Assembly: GCF_004137685.1 (NCBI RefSeq)
Contig: NZ_QYBB01000002.1
Span: 310,001-374,000 of the forward strand
DNA from: Lichenibacterium minor
Lineage (GTDB): Bacteria > Pseudomonadota > Alphaproteobacteria > Rhizobiales > Beijerinckiaceae
Direction of reading: 5' to 3'
DNA length: 64,000 nt
The notes under the pieces were generated by a model that saw only the letters and a list, made by a program, of their open reading frames with translations, was not told where the DNA came from and ran no database searches. The first letter of the stretch is position 1. Every line of letters starts with the position of its first letter. Position numbers and translations under genes: made by a program. Positions 43,812 to 53,034 of this stretch are shown here, in pieces.

Positions 43812-44987
43812 TCAGGGGCGAGCCGCGGCCGCGAGCGCCTGGGCGAGATCGGCCCAGAGCGCTTCCGTGCCTTCGAGCCCGGCGTGCAGCCGGACCATCC
43901 GCTCGGGCACGCCGAAGTCGAGGGCGGAGTTCGGGCCGGCGGCCTGGACGTGGGTGACCAATGCCGGCACGACGAGGCTCTCGTGCCCACCCCAGCTCAC
44001 CCCGAGCTTGAACAGCCGCAAGCCGTCGCAGAACGCCGGGATGTCGATCGTCTCGTCGACCACGATCGAGAAGAGCCCGCTCGTGCCGGCGAGGCCCGGG
44101 GGAAGCGGCCCGGCGAGCGCCGGATGGTGCACCGCGGTGACGCCCGGCGCTTCGGCGAGCCGTCCCGCCAGCGTCAGCGCGGCTTCCTCGTGGAGACGCA
44201 GGCGGGCCGGCAGCGTCCGAAGCCCGCGGAGCAGCAGCCAGGCTTCGAAGGGTGCGAGCTTGGCGCCGATGTAGGGGCAGATCGTCCGGCGGATGTGGGC
44301 GACGAGTTCGTCGCGCCCTGCCGCCACACCCGCCACGACGTCGGAATGGCCGCCGATGTATTTCGACGCCGAATGCAGCACCAGATCGACGCCGAGCGAC
44401 AGCGGGCGCTGGAAGACCGGGGTGGCCCAGGAATTGTCGATCATGCTCATCGCGCCGTGGCGCCGCGCGAGCCGGGCCAGCGCGCCGACGTCGTGAGCCT
44501 CCATGGTCCAGCTGGTCGGGCTTTCGAGGTACAGGAGCTTGGCGCCGGGCAGCGCCGCTTCCACCGCGGCGAGGTCGCAGCCGTCGACGTAGGCGACCGT
44601 CACGCCGAGCCGCTTCATCAGGGTCTCGAAGAGCCGGTAGGCGTCCGGGTAAACGTGGCGGACGCACAGGATGCGATCCCCGGGCGTCACGAAGGCCAGC
44701 ACGCTGCCCGAGATCGCCGCCATGCCGCTCGGGAAGCCGATGGCGTCGTCGGCGCCTTCGAGCGCCGCCATCTTGCTCTCGAACAGGGCCACCGTGGGGT
44801 TGGTGGTGCGGGAATACACGTCGCGACGCACCCGCCCCGCGTAGACGTCCACCATGGCGGCCGTGTCGGCGAAGGTGAACAGCGACGTTTGTGCGATCGG
44901 GGGGACCACGGCCTCGAAGGCGTGGACGCCGTCGTGAGCGACGATGCGCTCCGCTTCCGCGAAGCGACGGTCGGGCGAAACGGTCAT
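43812..44987 (-). CDS. Cystathionine lyase/synthase-type PLP enzyme
   Basis: This 391-residue enzyme is of the Cys/Met-metabolism PLP family. The PLP lysine is K209 in LHSASKYIGGHSD. VYSRTTNPTVALFESKMAALE and FPSGMAAISGSVLAFVTPGD are the cofactor-phosphate and substrate regions, and LGVSWGGHESLVVP is the late signature. Family members make or cleave cystathionine or release homocysteine. The exact reaction cannot be fixed here. It stands alone between unrelated genes, 77 bases from the GH5 gene and on the same strand. Confidence 0.85.
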   Translation of the reverse strand: MTVSPDRRFAEAERIVAHDGVHAFEAVVPPIAQTSLFTFADTAAMVDVYAGRVRRDVYSRTTNPTVALFESKMAALEGADDAIGFPSGMAAISGSVLAFVTPGDRILCVRHVYPDAYRLFETLMKRLGVTVAYVDGCDLAAVEAALPGAKLLYLESPTSWTMEAHDVGALARLARRHGAMSMIDNSWATPVFQRPLSLGVDLVLHSASKYIGGHSDVVAGVAAGRDELVAHIRRTICPYIGAKLAPFEAWLLLRGLRTLPARLRLHEEAALTLAGRLAEAPGVTAVHHPALAGPLPPGLAGTSGLFSIVVDETIDIPAFCDGLRLFKLGVSWGGHESLVVPALVTHVQAAGPNSALDFGVPERMVRLHAGLEGTEALWADLAQALAAAARP

Positions 44988-45064
44988 GATGATGGTTCCT
45001 CGGTGTTTCCGCCGGCGATGCGCCGGGCCGCGTCAGCCGGTGCGGGGGCGCCTGCCGGGCGCGC

Positions 45065-47047
45065 TCACCGCGTCCCAGGCCCCTGGACGGTGATGCGGAG
45101 CCGCCCACCTTCCCCGCGCACGAGGGCGCATTGGCGGGAAGCGTCGCGTTGGACCACGGCGCGCCCCGCCGTGACCTCGATCGTCGGCTCCGGCCCGAAG
45201 TGCAGGCGCGGCAGGTAGATCTCCGAATCGGCGTCGATCGTCCCGTCGACGTCGATCTCGACCCGCAGCCGGCAGGACCGCGCGTCGAAGCTCATCTCGA
45301 TCAGCCGGCCCTGCGCGAATCTGACGAAGGGGCGGCAGAACCCCGCGACGGCGCGGCCGCCCGACGGCGCATCCGCGTCGGGGTCCTGCTGGTCGCGGGA
45401 GAAGATCGACAGGTCCTCCTGGTTCCAGCCGTCGCCGACTGCCAGGTCGTTCCGGTTGCTCGCCGTGTAGTTCCACAGCGTCGCGTGGAGCTTCAGTTCG
45501 TCGAAGGCCTCGTACATGAGGGTGAGGGCGTCGACGTGGGGGCGCCACGGCCGGTCGCCGCGGTCGCCGTCGCGCCAGGCCGCGTAGGCGGCCCCCTCGT
45601 CGAGGTCGAAGGGGATGCCGAACTCGCCGATCAGGGTGGGGGCGCCCTCCGGGGTGAAGCTGTTCGCCAGGGCGGCGACATCGCGCAGCTGCTTCACGTA
45701 GCTGGCCTTGATGGCTTCGCGGCCGTGGAGGGTGCGGCCGGTGTTGAAGTCGAAGGCCTGCTCGGCATCGAAGGTCTTCGTGTACAGCGTCGAGCTGTCG
45801 TACCAGTGGCTGGCGTTGACGGACCCGGCCGGCATGGCGTCCGGGAAGGGACCGCCCACGAAGGCGCTGTAGGGCTCGATCTCGGCGAAGATCAGCCAGT
45901 CCGGGTTGACCTCCCGCACGGTGGCGGCGACCGCGCGGAAGAAGGGGCCGTAGGCGTCGCCGGCCGCATCGCGCCGCCGGCCGTCCCGAACCTGGAAGAA
46001 CCGCTCGTCCAGGGGCTCCACCCGCGTGCCGCGCAGCCGATAGGCGCCCGCCTCCTCGAACGGGCAGGCGCGGCCCTCGAGCCAGATCGAAACGCCGTCG
46101 GGGTTGACGACCTCGTCGGGACCGATCGAGAAGGCCCCGGTTCGCGGGTCGCGCAGGATGCGGGGGACGGAGACGGGAAGGCCGCGGGCCGCCGCCAAAC
46201 TGTCCAGCGGCGACATCGCCAGGCCGAGCCGCGGGTTGCTCGGCTGGGTGTCCGTCGGCCCGAGATGGCGATAGGACAGCGGCCGCCCGACGAAGCCGGG
46301 GACCGGCTCGTTCAGCGTGTCGAAGCCGAGGACGTTCGGCAGCGCGCGGACGCGCTCCGCCACGGCCCGCAGCGACCCCAGGTAATGGGACTGCAGGTAG
46401 TCCTGGACGTTCACGCCGTCGATGGTGAAATCCGGCGTGAAGGTCTTCCCCGTGAAGAACAGGGTCCACATGATCGCGCCGGGGGACAGGCGGTGGTTCG
46501 ACCCCCAGGTCATCTGGGGGTAGCCGTCCTGGCGGCCGCCGCGGGCATAGTCGTATTTCGACTGCATCACATGCGACAGGCCGGCGGCGTGGAAGCGGGT
46601 GAAGTCCAGCCCGACCGCTTCGAAGGTCCAGCCCGGCGCGCCGCTGCCGCCGGTCATCCGGCTCCAGGCGTCCTCGTGCGGGTCGATGAAGACGTAGAGG
46701 CCGTAGTCGCCCGCCTTCCGGCAGATCTCGGCGAGGTAGTCGAGATAGGCCTCGTCGCGCCGCCCGGGGCCCGCATGTTCGATCGCTTCCCAGGTGGTCA
46801 GCAGGCGGAGGACGTTGAACCCCCAATGGCGCAGCCGCGACAGGTGCTCGTCCGCCTCGTCGAGGGGGAAGGGCCGGCCGATGAAGCTGACGCTGCGGTG
46901 GTCCGCGAAGTCGGACGGGAAGTTCGTCCCCCCGTGGGGGTAGGGAAGCTTGCAGTCCCCGCCGAGATTGACCCCCCGGAGCATGACGTCCCGGCCGAAG
47001 CCGTCTCGAAAGGAGGTGCCGTGAACCGTGAGCGGCTGCAGTGGCAT
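45065..47047 (-). CDS. Intracellular GH5 glycosidase, glucosylceramidase/steryl-glucosidase-like
   Basis: This is a 660-residue GH5 enzyme. The acid/base is E247 in GFDTLNEPVPG and the nucleophile E475 in TLIGEFGIPF. IDPHEDAWSRMTGGSGAPGW (residues 121-140) closely recalls the fungal ergosteryl-glucosidase and glucocerebrosidase group (GH5_12). A C-terminal beta domain follows the barrel. No signal peptide is present, so it should act in the cytoplasm on an imported glucoside. It is divergent from a sugar ABC operon and shares that operon's promoter region. Lipid glucoside as substrate is inferred from subfamily-like motifs. Confidence 0.82.
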   Translation of the reverse strand: MPLQPLTVHGTSFRDGFGRDVMLRGVNLGGDCKLPYPHGGTNFPSDFADHRSVSFIGRPFPLDEADEHLSRLRHWGFNVLRLLTTWEAIEHAGPGRRDEAYLDYLAEICRKAGDYGLYVFIDPHEDAWSRMTGGSGAPGWTFEAVGLDFTRFHAAGLSHVMQSKYDYARGGRQDGYPQMTWGSNHRLSPGAIMWTLFFTGKTFTPDFTIDGVNVQDYLQSHYLGSLRAVAERVRALPNVLGFDTLNEPVPGFVGRPLSYRHLGPTDTQPSNPRLGLAMSPLDSLAAARGLPVSVPRILRDPRTGAFSIGPDEVVNPDGVSIWLEGRACPFEEAGAYRLRGTRVEPLDERFFQVRDGRRRDAAGDAYGPFFRAVAATVREVNPDWLIFAEIEPYSAFVGGPFPDAMPAGSVNASHWYDSSTLYTKTFDAEQAFDFNTGRTLHGREAIKASYVKQLRDVAALANSFTPEGAPTLIGEFGIPFDLDEGAAYAAWRDGDRGDRPWRPHVDALTLMYEAFDELKLHATLWNYTASNRNDLAVGDGWNQEDLSIFSRDQQDPDADAPSGGRAVAGFCRPFVRFAQGRLIEMSFDARSCRLRVEIDVDGTIDADSEIYLPRLHFGPEPTIEVTAGRAVVQRDASRQCALVRGEGGRLRITVQGPGTR

Positions 47048-47147
47048 GGATCACCTGTTTCGGGATGATGCGCCGTCGTCCTGCGCGGCCGGCACCCCCG
47101 TGCTACCGCGAACTGAGGGCCCTCACAACAGAAATGGGCGATTGACT

Positions 47148-47159
47148 ATTGTCGGCAAT
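47148..47159. promoter_or_regulatory. Candidate GntR operator in the GH5/ABC divergent region
   Basis: ATTGTCGGCAAT has the inverted halves ATTG and CAAT around a four-base spacer. A copy identical at 11 of 12 positions lies upstream of the GntR gene (55221-55232). It is about 74 bases before the binding-protein start and 101 bases before the GH5 start, so one regulator could control both directions. Confidence 0.5.
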
Positions 47160-47232
47160 CTTCTGAGGATGCGGCGACCGGTCCCCGTTCGGGCTGCGGT
47201 CGGGTGCCTCGCAACGCGCGAAGGGGAATGGA

Positions 47233-48492
47233 ATGAGGAGAGTCGTCACCGCCGCCGCCATGCTGGGGCTCCTGGCCGGCAGCGCCCTCGCCGACACCAG
47301 GCTGAAGCTGGTCGAGGTGATCACCAGCCCGGAGCGCACCGTCACGCTGAAGTCCATCGTGGCGAAGTTCGAAGCCGCCAATCCGGGGACGACCGTGGAC
47401 ATCGTTTCGCTCCCCTGGGGCGAGGCCTTTCAGAAGTTCGCCACCATGGTGTCCGCCGGCGACACTCCCGACGTGGTCGAGATGCCGGACAACTGGCTCT
47501 CGCTCTACGCCAACACCGGCAGGCTGGAGAGCCTCGAACCCTACCTGGCGACGTGGAGCGAAACGCCGGACCTGACGGACCGCGCCCTGGCGCTGGGCCG
47601 CGACGTGAAGAAGACCGCCTATACGCTTCCCTACGGGCTGTATCTCCGCGCATTGTTCTACAACAAGCGGCTGTTCGAGCAGGCCGGCATCGCGGAGCCG
47701 CCGAAGACGATGGCGGACTTCGCGATCGACTCTGAGAAGATCGCGAAGATCCCCGGCAAGAGCGGCTACTGCCTGCGCGGCGGCCCCGGGGGGCTGAACG
47801 GCTGGATGATGTTCGGCGCCTCGATGGCGGGCTCGCCGGCCTTATTCAAGGATGACGGCACGTCCACCCTGGACGACGCGGGCTGGAAGCGCGGGCTGAC
47901 CTGGGTCGTCGACCTCTACAAGAGGGGTTTCGTGCCCAAGGACAGCGTCAACTGGGGCTTCAACGAGGTCGTCGCCGGCTTCTACTCGGGCACCTGCGCC
48001 ATGCTCGACCAGGATCCGGACGCCCTCATCGCCATCGCGGAGCGGATGAAGGCCGACGACTTCGGCGTGACCTCGATGCCCAAGGGCCCCGACGGAAAGG
48101 CGTTCCCGACGATCGGCTACGTCGGGTGGTCGATCATGTCGGCCAGCCACCAGAAAGATCTGGCTTGGAAGCTGGTGGCGACGCTGGAGGGCCCGGCCGG
48201 CAACATGGAGTGGAACAAGCGGGTCGGGACCCTGCCCGTCCTGAAATCCGCCCAGAAGGACCCCTTCTACGCCTCGCCCCAGTTCAAGGGCTGGTTCGAC
48301 GAGCTGGCCGATCCGGACGTCACGCCGCTCAAGATGCCGACCTACCTCCAGGAGTTCGCCTTCTTCAAGGACTCGCTGGCGATCAAGACCTCACAGCAGG
48401 CCCTGCTCGGCGAGATCACGCCCGACGCCCTCGCGACCGCCTGGGCCACCTACATGACGAAGGCACAGAAGAAGTTCCTGGCCGCCCAGTAG
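47233..48492 (+). CDS. Family 1 extracellular sugar-binding protein
   Basis: This 419-residue binding protein of a CUT1-type ABC importer has a signal peptide cut near GSALAD (residue 20-21). The mature chain has the MalE-like IVAKFEAANPGTTVDIVSLP, PDVVEMPDNW and GYCLRGGPGGLNGWMMFG segments. It presents an oligosaccharide, glycoside or sugar alcohol to the two permeases encoded downstream. It is the first gene of the operon, divergent from the GH5 gene, and is followed by a strong hairpin. The ligand is unknown. Confidence 0.88.
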   Translation: MRRVVTAAAMLGLLAGSALADTRLKLVEVITSPERTVTLKSIVAKFEAANPGTTVDIVSLPWGEAFQKFATMVSAGDTPDVVEMPDNWLSLYANTGRLESLEPYLATWSETPDLTDRALALGRDVKKTAYTLPYGLYLRALFYNKRLFEQAGIAEPPKTMADFAIDSEKIAKIPGKSGYCLRGGPGGLNGWMMFGASMAGSPALFKDDGTSTLDDAGWKRGLTWVVDLYKRGFVPKDSVNWGFNEVVAGFYSGTCAMLDQDPDALIAIAERMKADDFGVTSMPKGPDGKAFPTIGYVGWSIMSASHQKDLAWKLVATLEGPAGNMEWNKRVGTLPVLKSAQKDPFYASPQFKGWFDELADPDVTPLKMPTYLQEFAFFKDSLAIKTSQQALLGEITPDALATAWATYMTKAQKKFLAAQ

Positions 48493-48503
48493 GCGGGCCG
48501 GGA

Positions 48504-48538
48504 CGGGCGGGATCCCGCGTCGGCGCGGGAACCGCCCG
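48504..48538. promoter_or_regulatory. Long hairpin after the CUT1 binding-protein gene
   Basis: CGGGCGG/CCGCCCG forms the lower stem and CCCGCG/CGCGGG the upper stem around a TCGG tetraloop, with a small internal loop between. It begins 11 bases after the stop codon and has no U-tract, as with the other binding-protein genes in this window. Confidence 0.6.
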
Positions 48539-48604
48539 CGCCGTCCAGCGCCGGTGCCCGGAGTGCCCGGGCGCCCGTTCTCACGCAGGAGGGACCGACC
48601 TCGC

Positions 48605-49534
48605 ATGACCGCCAGCCTCCTCGCCCACGGCGGGCCGCGAAAGCCGCCGCTGCGGCTGTTCCAGCGCGTCGAACCCTACCTCTACACGGCGCCTTCGCTC
48701 GTCCTGATCGTGGCGCTGATCCTCGTGCCGCTCGCGCTCGGCGTGTCCTACGCGTTCCAGGACGTCCAGCTGCTCGATCCGCTGTCCGGGGGCTATGTCG
48801 GGCTCGATCATTTCCGGGACATGGCGGGCGACAAGGCGTTCCGAGGTGCGCTCGCCAACACGCTGTGGTGGACGGCGGCCTCGGTCGTCCTGCAGTTCCT
48901 GCTCGGCCTCGTCCTGGCGCTCCTGCTCGACAAGCCGTTCCGGGGCCGCGGGCTTGTCCAGGCGCTCGTCTTCCTGCCCTGGGCCGTCCCGTCCTTCCTC
49001 GTCGGACTGAACTGGGCCTGGCTGTTCAACCCCGTCGTGGGGCCCATCCCCGGGTGGCTCACGGCCCTCGGCCTGATGTCCGCGCCGACCAACATCCTGT
49101 CGGATCCCGCCCTCGCCATGTGGGGGCCGATCGCCGCCAACGTGTGGGGCGGCATCCCGTTCTTCGCCATCACCCTGCTGGCGGCGCTGCAGTCCATCCC
49201 GCGCGACCTTTACGATGCCGCCGCCATCGACGGCGCCTCGGCCCTGCAAAGGTTCTGGTCGATCACCGTCCCCTTCTTGGCGCCGACTGTCGTCACCACT
49301 GTCCTGCTGCGGACCATCTGGATCGCCAATTTCGCCGATCTCATCGTCGTCATGACCAACGGCGGCCCGGCCGACCACACGCAGATCCTGTCGAGCTACA
49401 TCTTCACCGTAGCGTTCAAGCAGCTCGACTTCGGCTATGCTTCCGCCGTCGCCCTCGTCCTTCTCGCGCTGCTGTCGCTCTATACGCTCTCCATCCTGAT
49501 GCTGCGCCGCCTCGTCCTGAAGGATCACCGATGA
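48605..49534 (+). CDS. CUT1 ABC importer permease 1 (MalF-like)
   Basis: This 309-residue permease has six membrane segments. The family's EAA loop reads YDAAAIDGASALQRFWSITVP near residues 211-231. The N-terminus (RVEPYLYTAPSLVLIVALIL) leads into the first membrane segment. ATG 48605 is preceded by GGAGG 12 bases upstream and is preferred to the longer frame. It pairs with the second permease, whose start overlaps its stop by four bases. Confidence 0.9.
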   Translation: MTASLLAHGGPRKPPLRLFQRVEPYLYTAPSLVLIVALILVPLALGVSYAFQDVQLLDPLSGGYVGLDHFRDMAGDKAFRGALANTLWWTAASVVLQFLLGLVLALLLDKPFRGRGLVQALVFLPWAVPSFLVGLNWAWLFNPVVGPIPGWLTALGLMSAPTNILSDPALAMWGPIAANVWGGIPFFAITLLAALQSIPRDLYDAAAIDGASALQRFWSITVPFLAPTVVTTVLLRTIWIANFADLIVVMTNGGPADHTQILSSYIFTVAFKQLDFGYASAVALVLLALLSLYTLSILMLRRLVLKDHR

Positions 49535-50367
49535 CCGCCTCCGCGCGACGCCTGAAGGGGGGGCTCCGCGCCGCGGCCTTGTCCCTCTACCTGGCCTTCG
49601 CCCTGTTCCCGCTCTTCTGGCTGCTCAAGGTTTCCGTCACGCCCAACATCCTGCTCTACTCGGAAGGGATACGGATGTGGCCGTCGCGCATGACGCTCGA
49701 CCATTATGCCTATGTGCTGACCCACAGCCAGTTCCCGGTCTTCTTCCGGAACAGCTCGATCGTCGCCGGAGGCACGGCCGTCTGCGTCACGCTCCTGGCG
49801 GCCCTGGCGGGCTACGCCATGTCGCGCTTCCGCTTCCGCGGCAAGGCCGTCATCGTGGTCCTGATGCTGATCACGCAGATGTTCCCGCTGGCGATGCTCG
49901 TCGCGCCGATCTTCAGGATGATGGCGTCCGTCGGGCTGACCAACAATCTTCTCGGTCTCGTCGTCGTCTACACGGCCTTCAACGTGCCCTTCGCCACGTT
50001 CCTCATGCAGTCGTTCTTCGACGGGATCCCGAAGGACCTCGAAGAAGCCGCCATGATCGACGGCGCGACGCGCTTCGTGGCGTTCCGCCACATCGTCCTG
50101 CCGCTGACGCTCCCCGGCATCGCGGCGACGCTCGGCTTCGTGTTCACCGCCGCCTGGAGCGAACTGCTCTTCGCCCTGATGCTCATCTCCGACAACCAGG
50201 TCTCGACCTTTCCGGTCGGCCTGCTGACCTTCGTGTCGAAGTTCTCCGTCGACTTCGGTCAGATGATGGCCGCCGCCGTCATGGCGCTGGTCCCGGCGGG
50301 CTTCTTCTTCCTGCTGATCCAACGCTACCTCGTGCAGGGCCTCACCGCCGGCGCGGTCAAGGGCTGA
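49531..50367 (+). CDS. CUT1 ABC importer permease 2 (MalG-like)
   Basis: This 278-residue permease has six membrane segments. The EAA loop reads EEAAMIDGATRFVAFRHIVL near residues 171-190, and TAAWSELLFALMLI follows in the late part. ATG 49531 overlaps the preceding stop. Together with permease 1 it forms the channel energised by the ATPase encoded 11 bases downstream. Confidence 0.9.
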   Translation: MTASARRLKGGLRAAALSLYLAFALFPLFWLLKVSVTPNILLYSEGIRMWPSRMTLDHYAYVLTHSQFPVFFRNSSIVAGGTAVCVTLLAALAGYAMSRFRFRGKAVIVVLMLITQMFPLAMLVAPIFRMMASVGLTNNLLGLVVVYTAFNVPFATFLMQSFFDGIPKDLEEAAMIDGATRFVAFRHIVLPLTLPGIAATLGFVFTAAWSELLFALMLISDNQVSTFPVGLLTFVSKFSVDFGQMMAAAVMALVPAGFFFLLIQRYLVQGLTAGAVKG

Positions 50368-50378
50368 AAGGCTTCGCC

Positions 50379-51455
50379 ATGGCATCCATCGTGATCGATC
50401 GCGTCCGCAAGTCCTACGCCGACGTGGCCGTGCTGCACGACGTCGACCTGACGATCGACGACGGCGAGTTCATCGTCCTGGTCGGGCCTTCCGGCTGCGG
50501 CAAGTCGACGTTGCTGCGCATGATCGCCGGGCTCGACGACGTCACCGAAGGCGAGATCCGGATCGCCGGCCGGCCGGTCGGCCATCTGTCGCCCAAGGAC
50601 AGGGACATCGCCATGGTGTTCCAGTCCTACGCGCTCTACCCCCACATGAGCGTGCGCGACAACATGAGTTACGGCCTCAAGCTGCGCCGGACGCCGAAGG
50701 AGAAGATCGCGTCCGCGGTGAGCGGGGCGGCGAGGACGCTCGGGCTCGATGCCCTGCTGGACAGGCGGCCGAAGGCCCTGTCGGGCGGGCAGCGCCAGCG
50801 GGTCGCCATGGGCCGCGCCACCGTCCGCTCGCCCAAGGCCTTCCTCTTCGACGAACCGCTGTCGAACCTCGATGCGCGCCTGCGCGAACAGATGCGCTCG
50901 GAGATCAAGCGGCTCCACGGGCAGCTGAAGGCCACCTCGGTCTACGTCACCCATGACCAGATCGAGGCCATGACGCTGGCCGACCGCATCGTCGCCCTGC
51001 AGGGCGGCAGGGTGCAGCAGGTCGGCACGCCGCTCGAGCTTTATCACACGCCGGCCAACCTCTTCGTCGCGGGCTTCATGGGTTCGCCGGGGATGAACTT
51101 CCTGAGCGCGACCTACCTGGCGGAGGGCGACGGGAAGGCGGTCATGCTGCCGGACGGCACGAGGCTGGCCCTGGCCGGGCGGCCGCCCCTCGCGACCGGG
51201 ACGCGGGTGACCATCGGCGTCCGCCCCGAACACGTCGCCATCGCGTCCGGCGGCGACGGGCTGGCCGTGACGGTGGACCTCGTCGAACCGACCGGACTCG
51301 GCTTCATCCTGCACCTGCGGCTGCACGACCTGCCCTTCAAGATCTTCCGCCAGGGCGACACTTCGGGGGTGGATCGCCCGCAGGTCAGGGTCGTGCTTCC
51401 CGCCGCGCGCCTCCACCTGTTCGACGGGGACGGCCGGCGCGTCGCGCTGGCGTGA
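50379..51455 (+). CDS. CUT1 ABC importer ATPase (MalK/UgpC-like)
   Basis: This 358-residue ATPase has Walker A VGPSGCGKSTLLRMIAG (about residues 36-52), the Q-loop VFQSYALYPHMSV, the signature LSGGQRQRVAMGRA, Walker B AFLFDEPLSNLDA and the H-loop YVTHDQIEAM. A C-terminal TOBE-type regulatory domain follows (GVRPEHVAI). It drives the two permeases. As in other CUT1 systems a single copy of this gene would form a homodimer. Confidence 0.92.
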   Translation: MASIVIDRVRKSYADVAVLHDVDLTIDDGEFIVLVGPSGCGKSTLLRMIAGLDDVTEGEIRIAGRPVGHLSPKDRDIAMVFQSYALYPHMSVRDNMSYGLKLRRTPKEKIASAVSGAARTLGLDALLDRRPKALSGGQRQRVAMGRATVRSPKAFLFDEPLSNLDARLREQMRSEIKRLHGQLKATSVYVTHDQIEAMTLADRIVALQGGRVQQVGTPLELYHTPANLFVAGFMGSPGMNFLSATYLAEGDGKAVMLPDGTRLALAGRPPLATGTRVTIGVRPEHVAIASGGDGLAVTVDLVEPTGLGFILHLRLHDLPFKIFRQGDTSGVDRPQVRVVLPAARLHLFDGDGRRVALA

Positions 51456-51526
51456 CCCCGCGCCCGGCGGCGGGGGCCGCGCCGCCCGGCGCACGACGAC
51501 GAATTTCCAAGGACAGATCAGCAGCG

Positions 51527-52984
51527 ATGACGAGTGCAACGATCGACCGTCGTGCCGCGGCGGCGACCGCCGGGGGAGCCATCGGGTCCGGGGAGGGGCC
51601 TGCGGGGGCCGGCGCCATCCTCAACCGGGCGGAACTGCTCGCGACCGGGAACGCCGTCCTGCGCCGTCACGCCCTCGACATCGCCGAGGCCGGCATCGCG
51701 GCGGCCAGCCCCGCCCTGGCGGCCCGCCGCGCCATCGCGCTCGACGGGGACAGGCTGCGGCTCGGAAGCCGCAACTACGACCTCGCCGGAACGGGGCGCG
51801 TGTTCGTCGTCGGGGCCGGCAAGGCCACCTTCCCGATCGCCGAGGTCGTCGATGCGGTGCTGGGCCGCCGCATCCACAAGGGGCTGGTCGTCTGCAAGCG
51901 CGGTCAGGCGGGCCATCTCGGGCACATCGAGATGATCGTCGCCGACCATCCGGTGCCGACGGCCGCGTCGCGCGAGGCCGCGGCGCGCACGGTCGCCCTC
52001 CTGGAGGAGGTCCGGGCCGGGGACCTCGTCATCGCCTGCTTCACCGGCGGCTCGTCGTCGCTGTTCGTGGCGCCGGCGCCGGGCATCTCGCTCGACGACA
52101 AGGCCGAGGCGAACCGCGCCCTCCTCACCTGCGGCGCCAACATCGTCGAGATCAACGCGGTGCGGAAGCACATCAGCACCGTGAAGGGCGGCCGCCTCGT
52201 GCGGGGCCTCCCGGCTGGCGTCCGGCTCGTCAACCTGACCGTTTCCGACGTGATCGGCGAACGGCTCGACTGCATCACCTGCCCGTCGGTCCACGACACC
52301 TCGACCTTCGAGGACGCCCGCGCGACGCTCCACAAATACGGCCTCTGGGACCGGCTGCCGCGCTCCGTGACCGGCCACCTGCGGGCGGGGCCGGCGTCCG
52401 GACGCTCGGCCACCGCGGACGACCTCGCCCACATCGATCGCGACGACCTCCTGCTCGTCACCACGGACGCCGCCTGCGTCGGGGCCGCGGAAGCGGCCAG
52501 GCGGGCCGGCTTCACGCCGCTGATCCTGTCGACGCTGTTCGAAGGCGAAAGCGGCGCGCTCGGCCGGACCTTCGGCGCCATCGCCCGCGAGGTCCTGGCG
52601 CGCGGTCGCCCGCTGCCCATGCCCTGCGCGCTGATCGGCGGGGGCGAAACCACCGTGACCATCATGGGGGCCGCTGGGCTCGGCGGCCCGAACCAGGAGT
52701 TCGCCGCCGCGGCGGCCCTCGAGATCCAGGGTTGCGACGACGTCGTCGCGCTCGGCCTCGACACCGACGGCACGGACGGGCCGACCCCGCATGCCGGGGG
52801 CCTCGTCGACGGATCGACGGTGGCGACCGCCGTGGGCCGCGGGATCGACCTCCACGCCGCCCTGCGCGACCACGACGTGGCGCCGGCCCTCGAACGGTCC
52901 GGCCACGTCATCAGGACGGGAAACACCGGCACCAACGTGAACGACCTGAAGCTTGTGCTCGTCGGGCGGCCGCGGCCGGCGTGA
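51527..52984 (+). CDS. Glycerate 2-kinase-family protein (DUF4147/MOFRL)
   Basis: This is a 485-residue protein of the class II glycerate kinase family (GckA/TtuD). The N-terminal DUF4147 domain has VGAGKATFPIAEVVD and CFTGGSSSLF; the C-terminal MOFRL domain has GGGETTVTIMG and LDTDGTDGPTPHAGGLVDG. The stretch TVSDVIGERLDCITCPSVHD replaces the family's usual GDD..IASGPT pattern, so it may act on a different hydroxy acid. It lies in the ABC operon before an aminotransferase gene, which suggests catabolism of an imported compound to glycerate or a similar acid. That is inference. Confidence 0.78.
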   Translation: MTSATIDRRAAAATAGGAIGSGEGPAGAGAILNRAELLATGNAVLRRHALDIAEAGIAAASPALAARRAIALDGDRLRLGSRNYDLAGTGRVFVVGAGKATFPIAEVVDAVLGRRIHKGLVVCKRGQAGHLGHIEMIVADHPVPTAASREAAARTVALLEEVRAGDLVIACFTGGSSSLFVAPAPGISLDDKAEANRALLTCGANIVEINAVRKHISTVKGGRLVRGLPAGVRLVNLTVSDVIGERLDCITCPSVHDTSTFEDARATLHKYGLWDRLPRSVTGHLRAGPASGRSATADDLAHIDRDDLLLVTTDAACVGAAEAARRAGFTPLILSTLFEGESGALGRTFGAIAREVLARGRPLPMPCALIGGGETTVTIMGAAGLGGPNQEFAAAAALEIQGCDDVVALGLDTDGTDGPTPHAGGLVDGSTVATAVGRGIDLHAALRDHDVAPALERSGHVIRTGNTGTNVNDLKLVLVGRPRPA

Positions 52985-53034
52985 CGACCCGACCGACCTC
53001 CGGACCAGCCCCCTTCCGCCCCGACGAGAGAAGC

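Noticed and set aside
43423..45108. Possible 561-residue fusion of the small membrane protein with upstream sequence
   Set aside because: The upstream portion is a shadow of the PLP-enzyme gene. Only the last 88 codons look like a protein.
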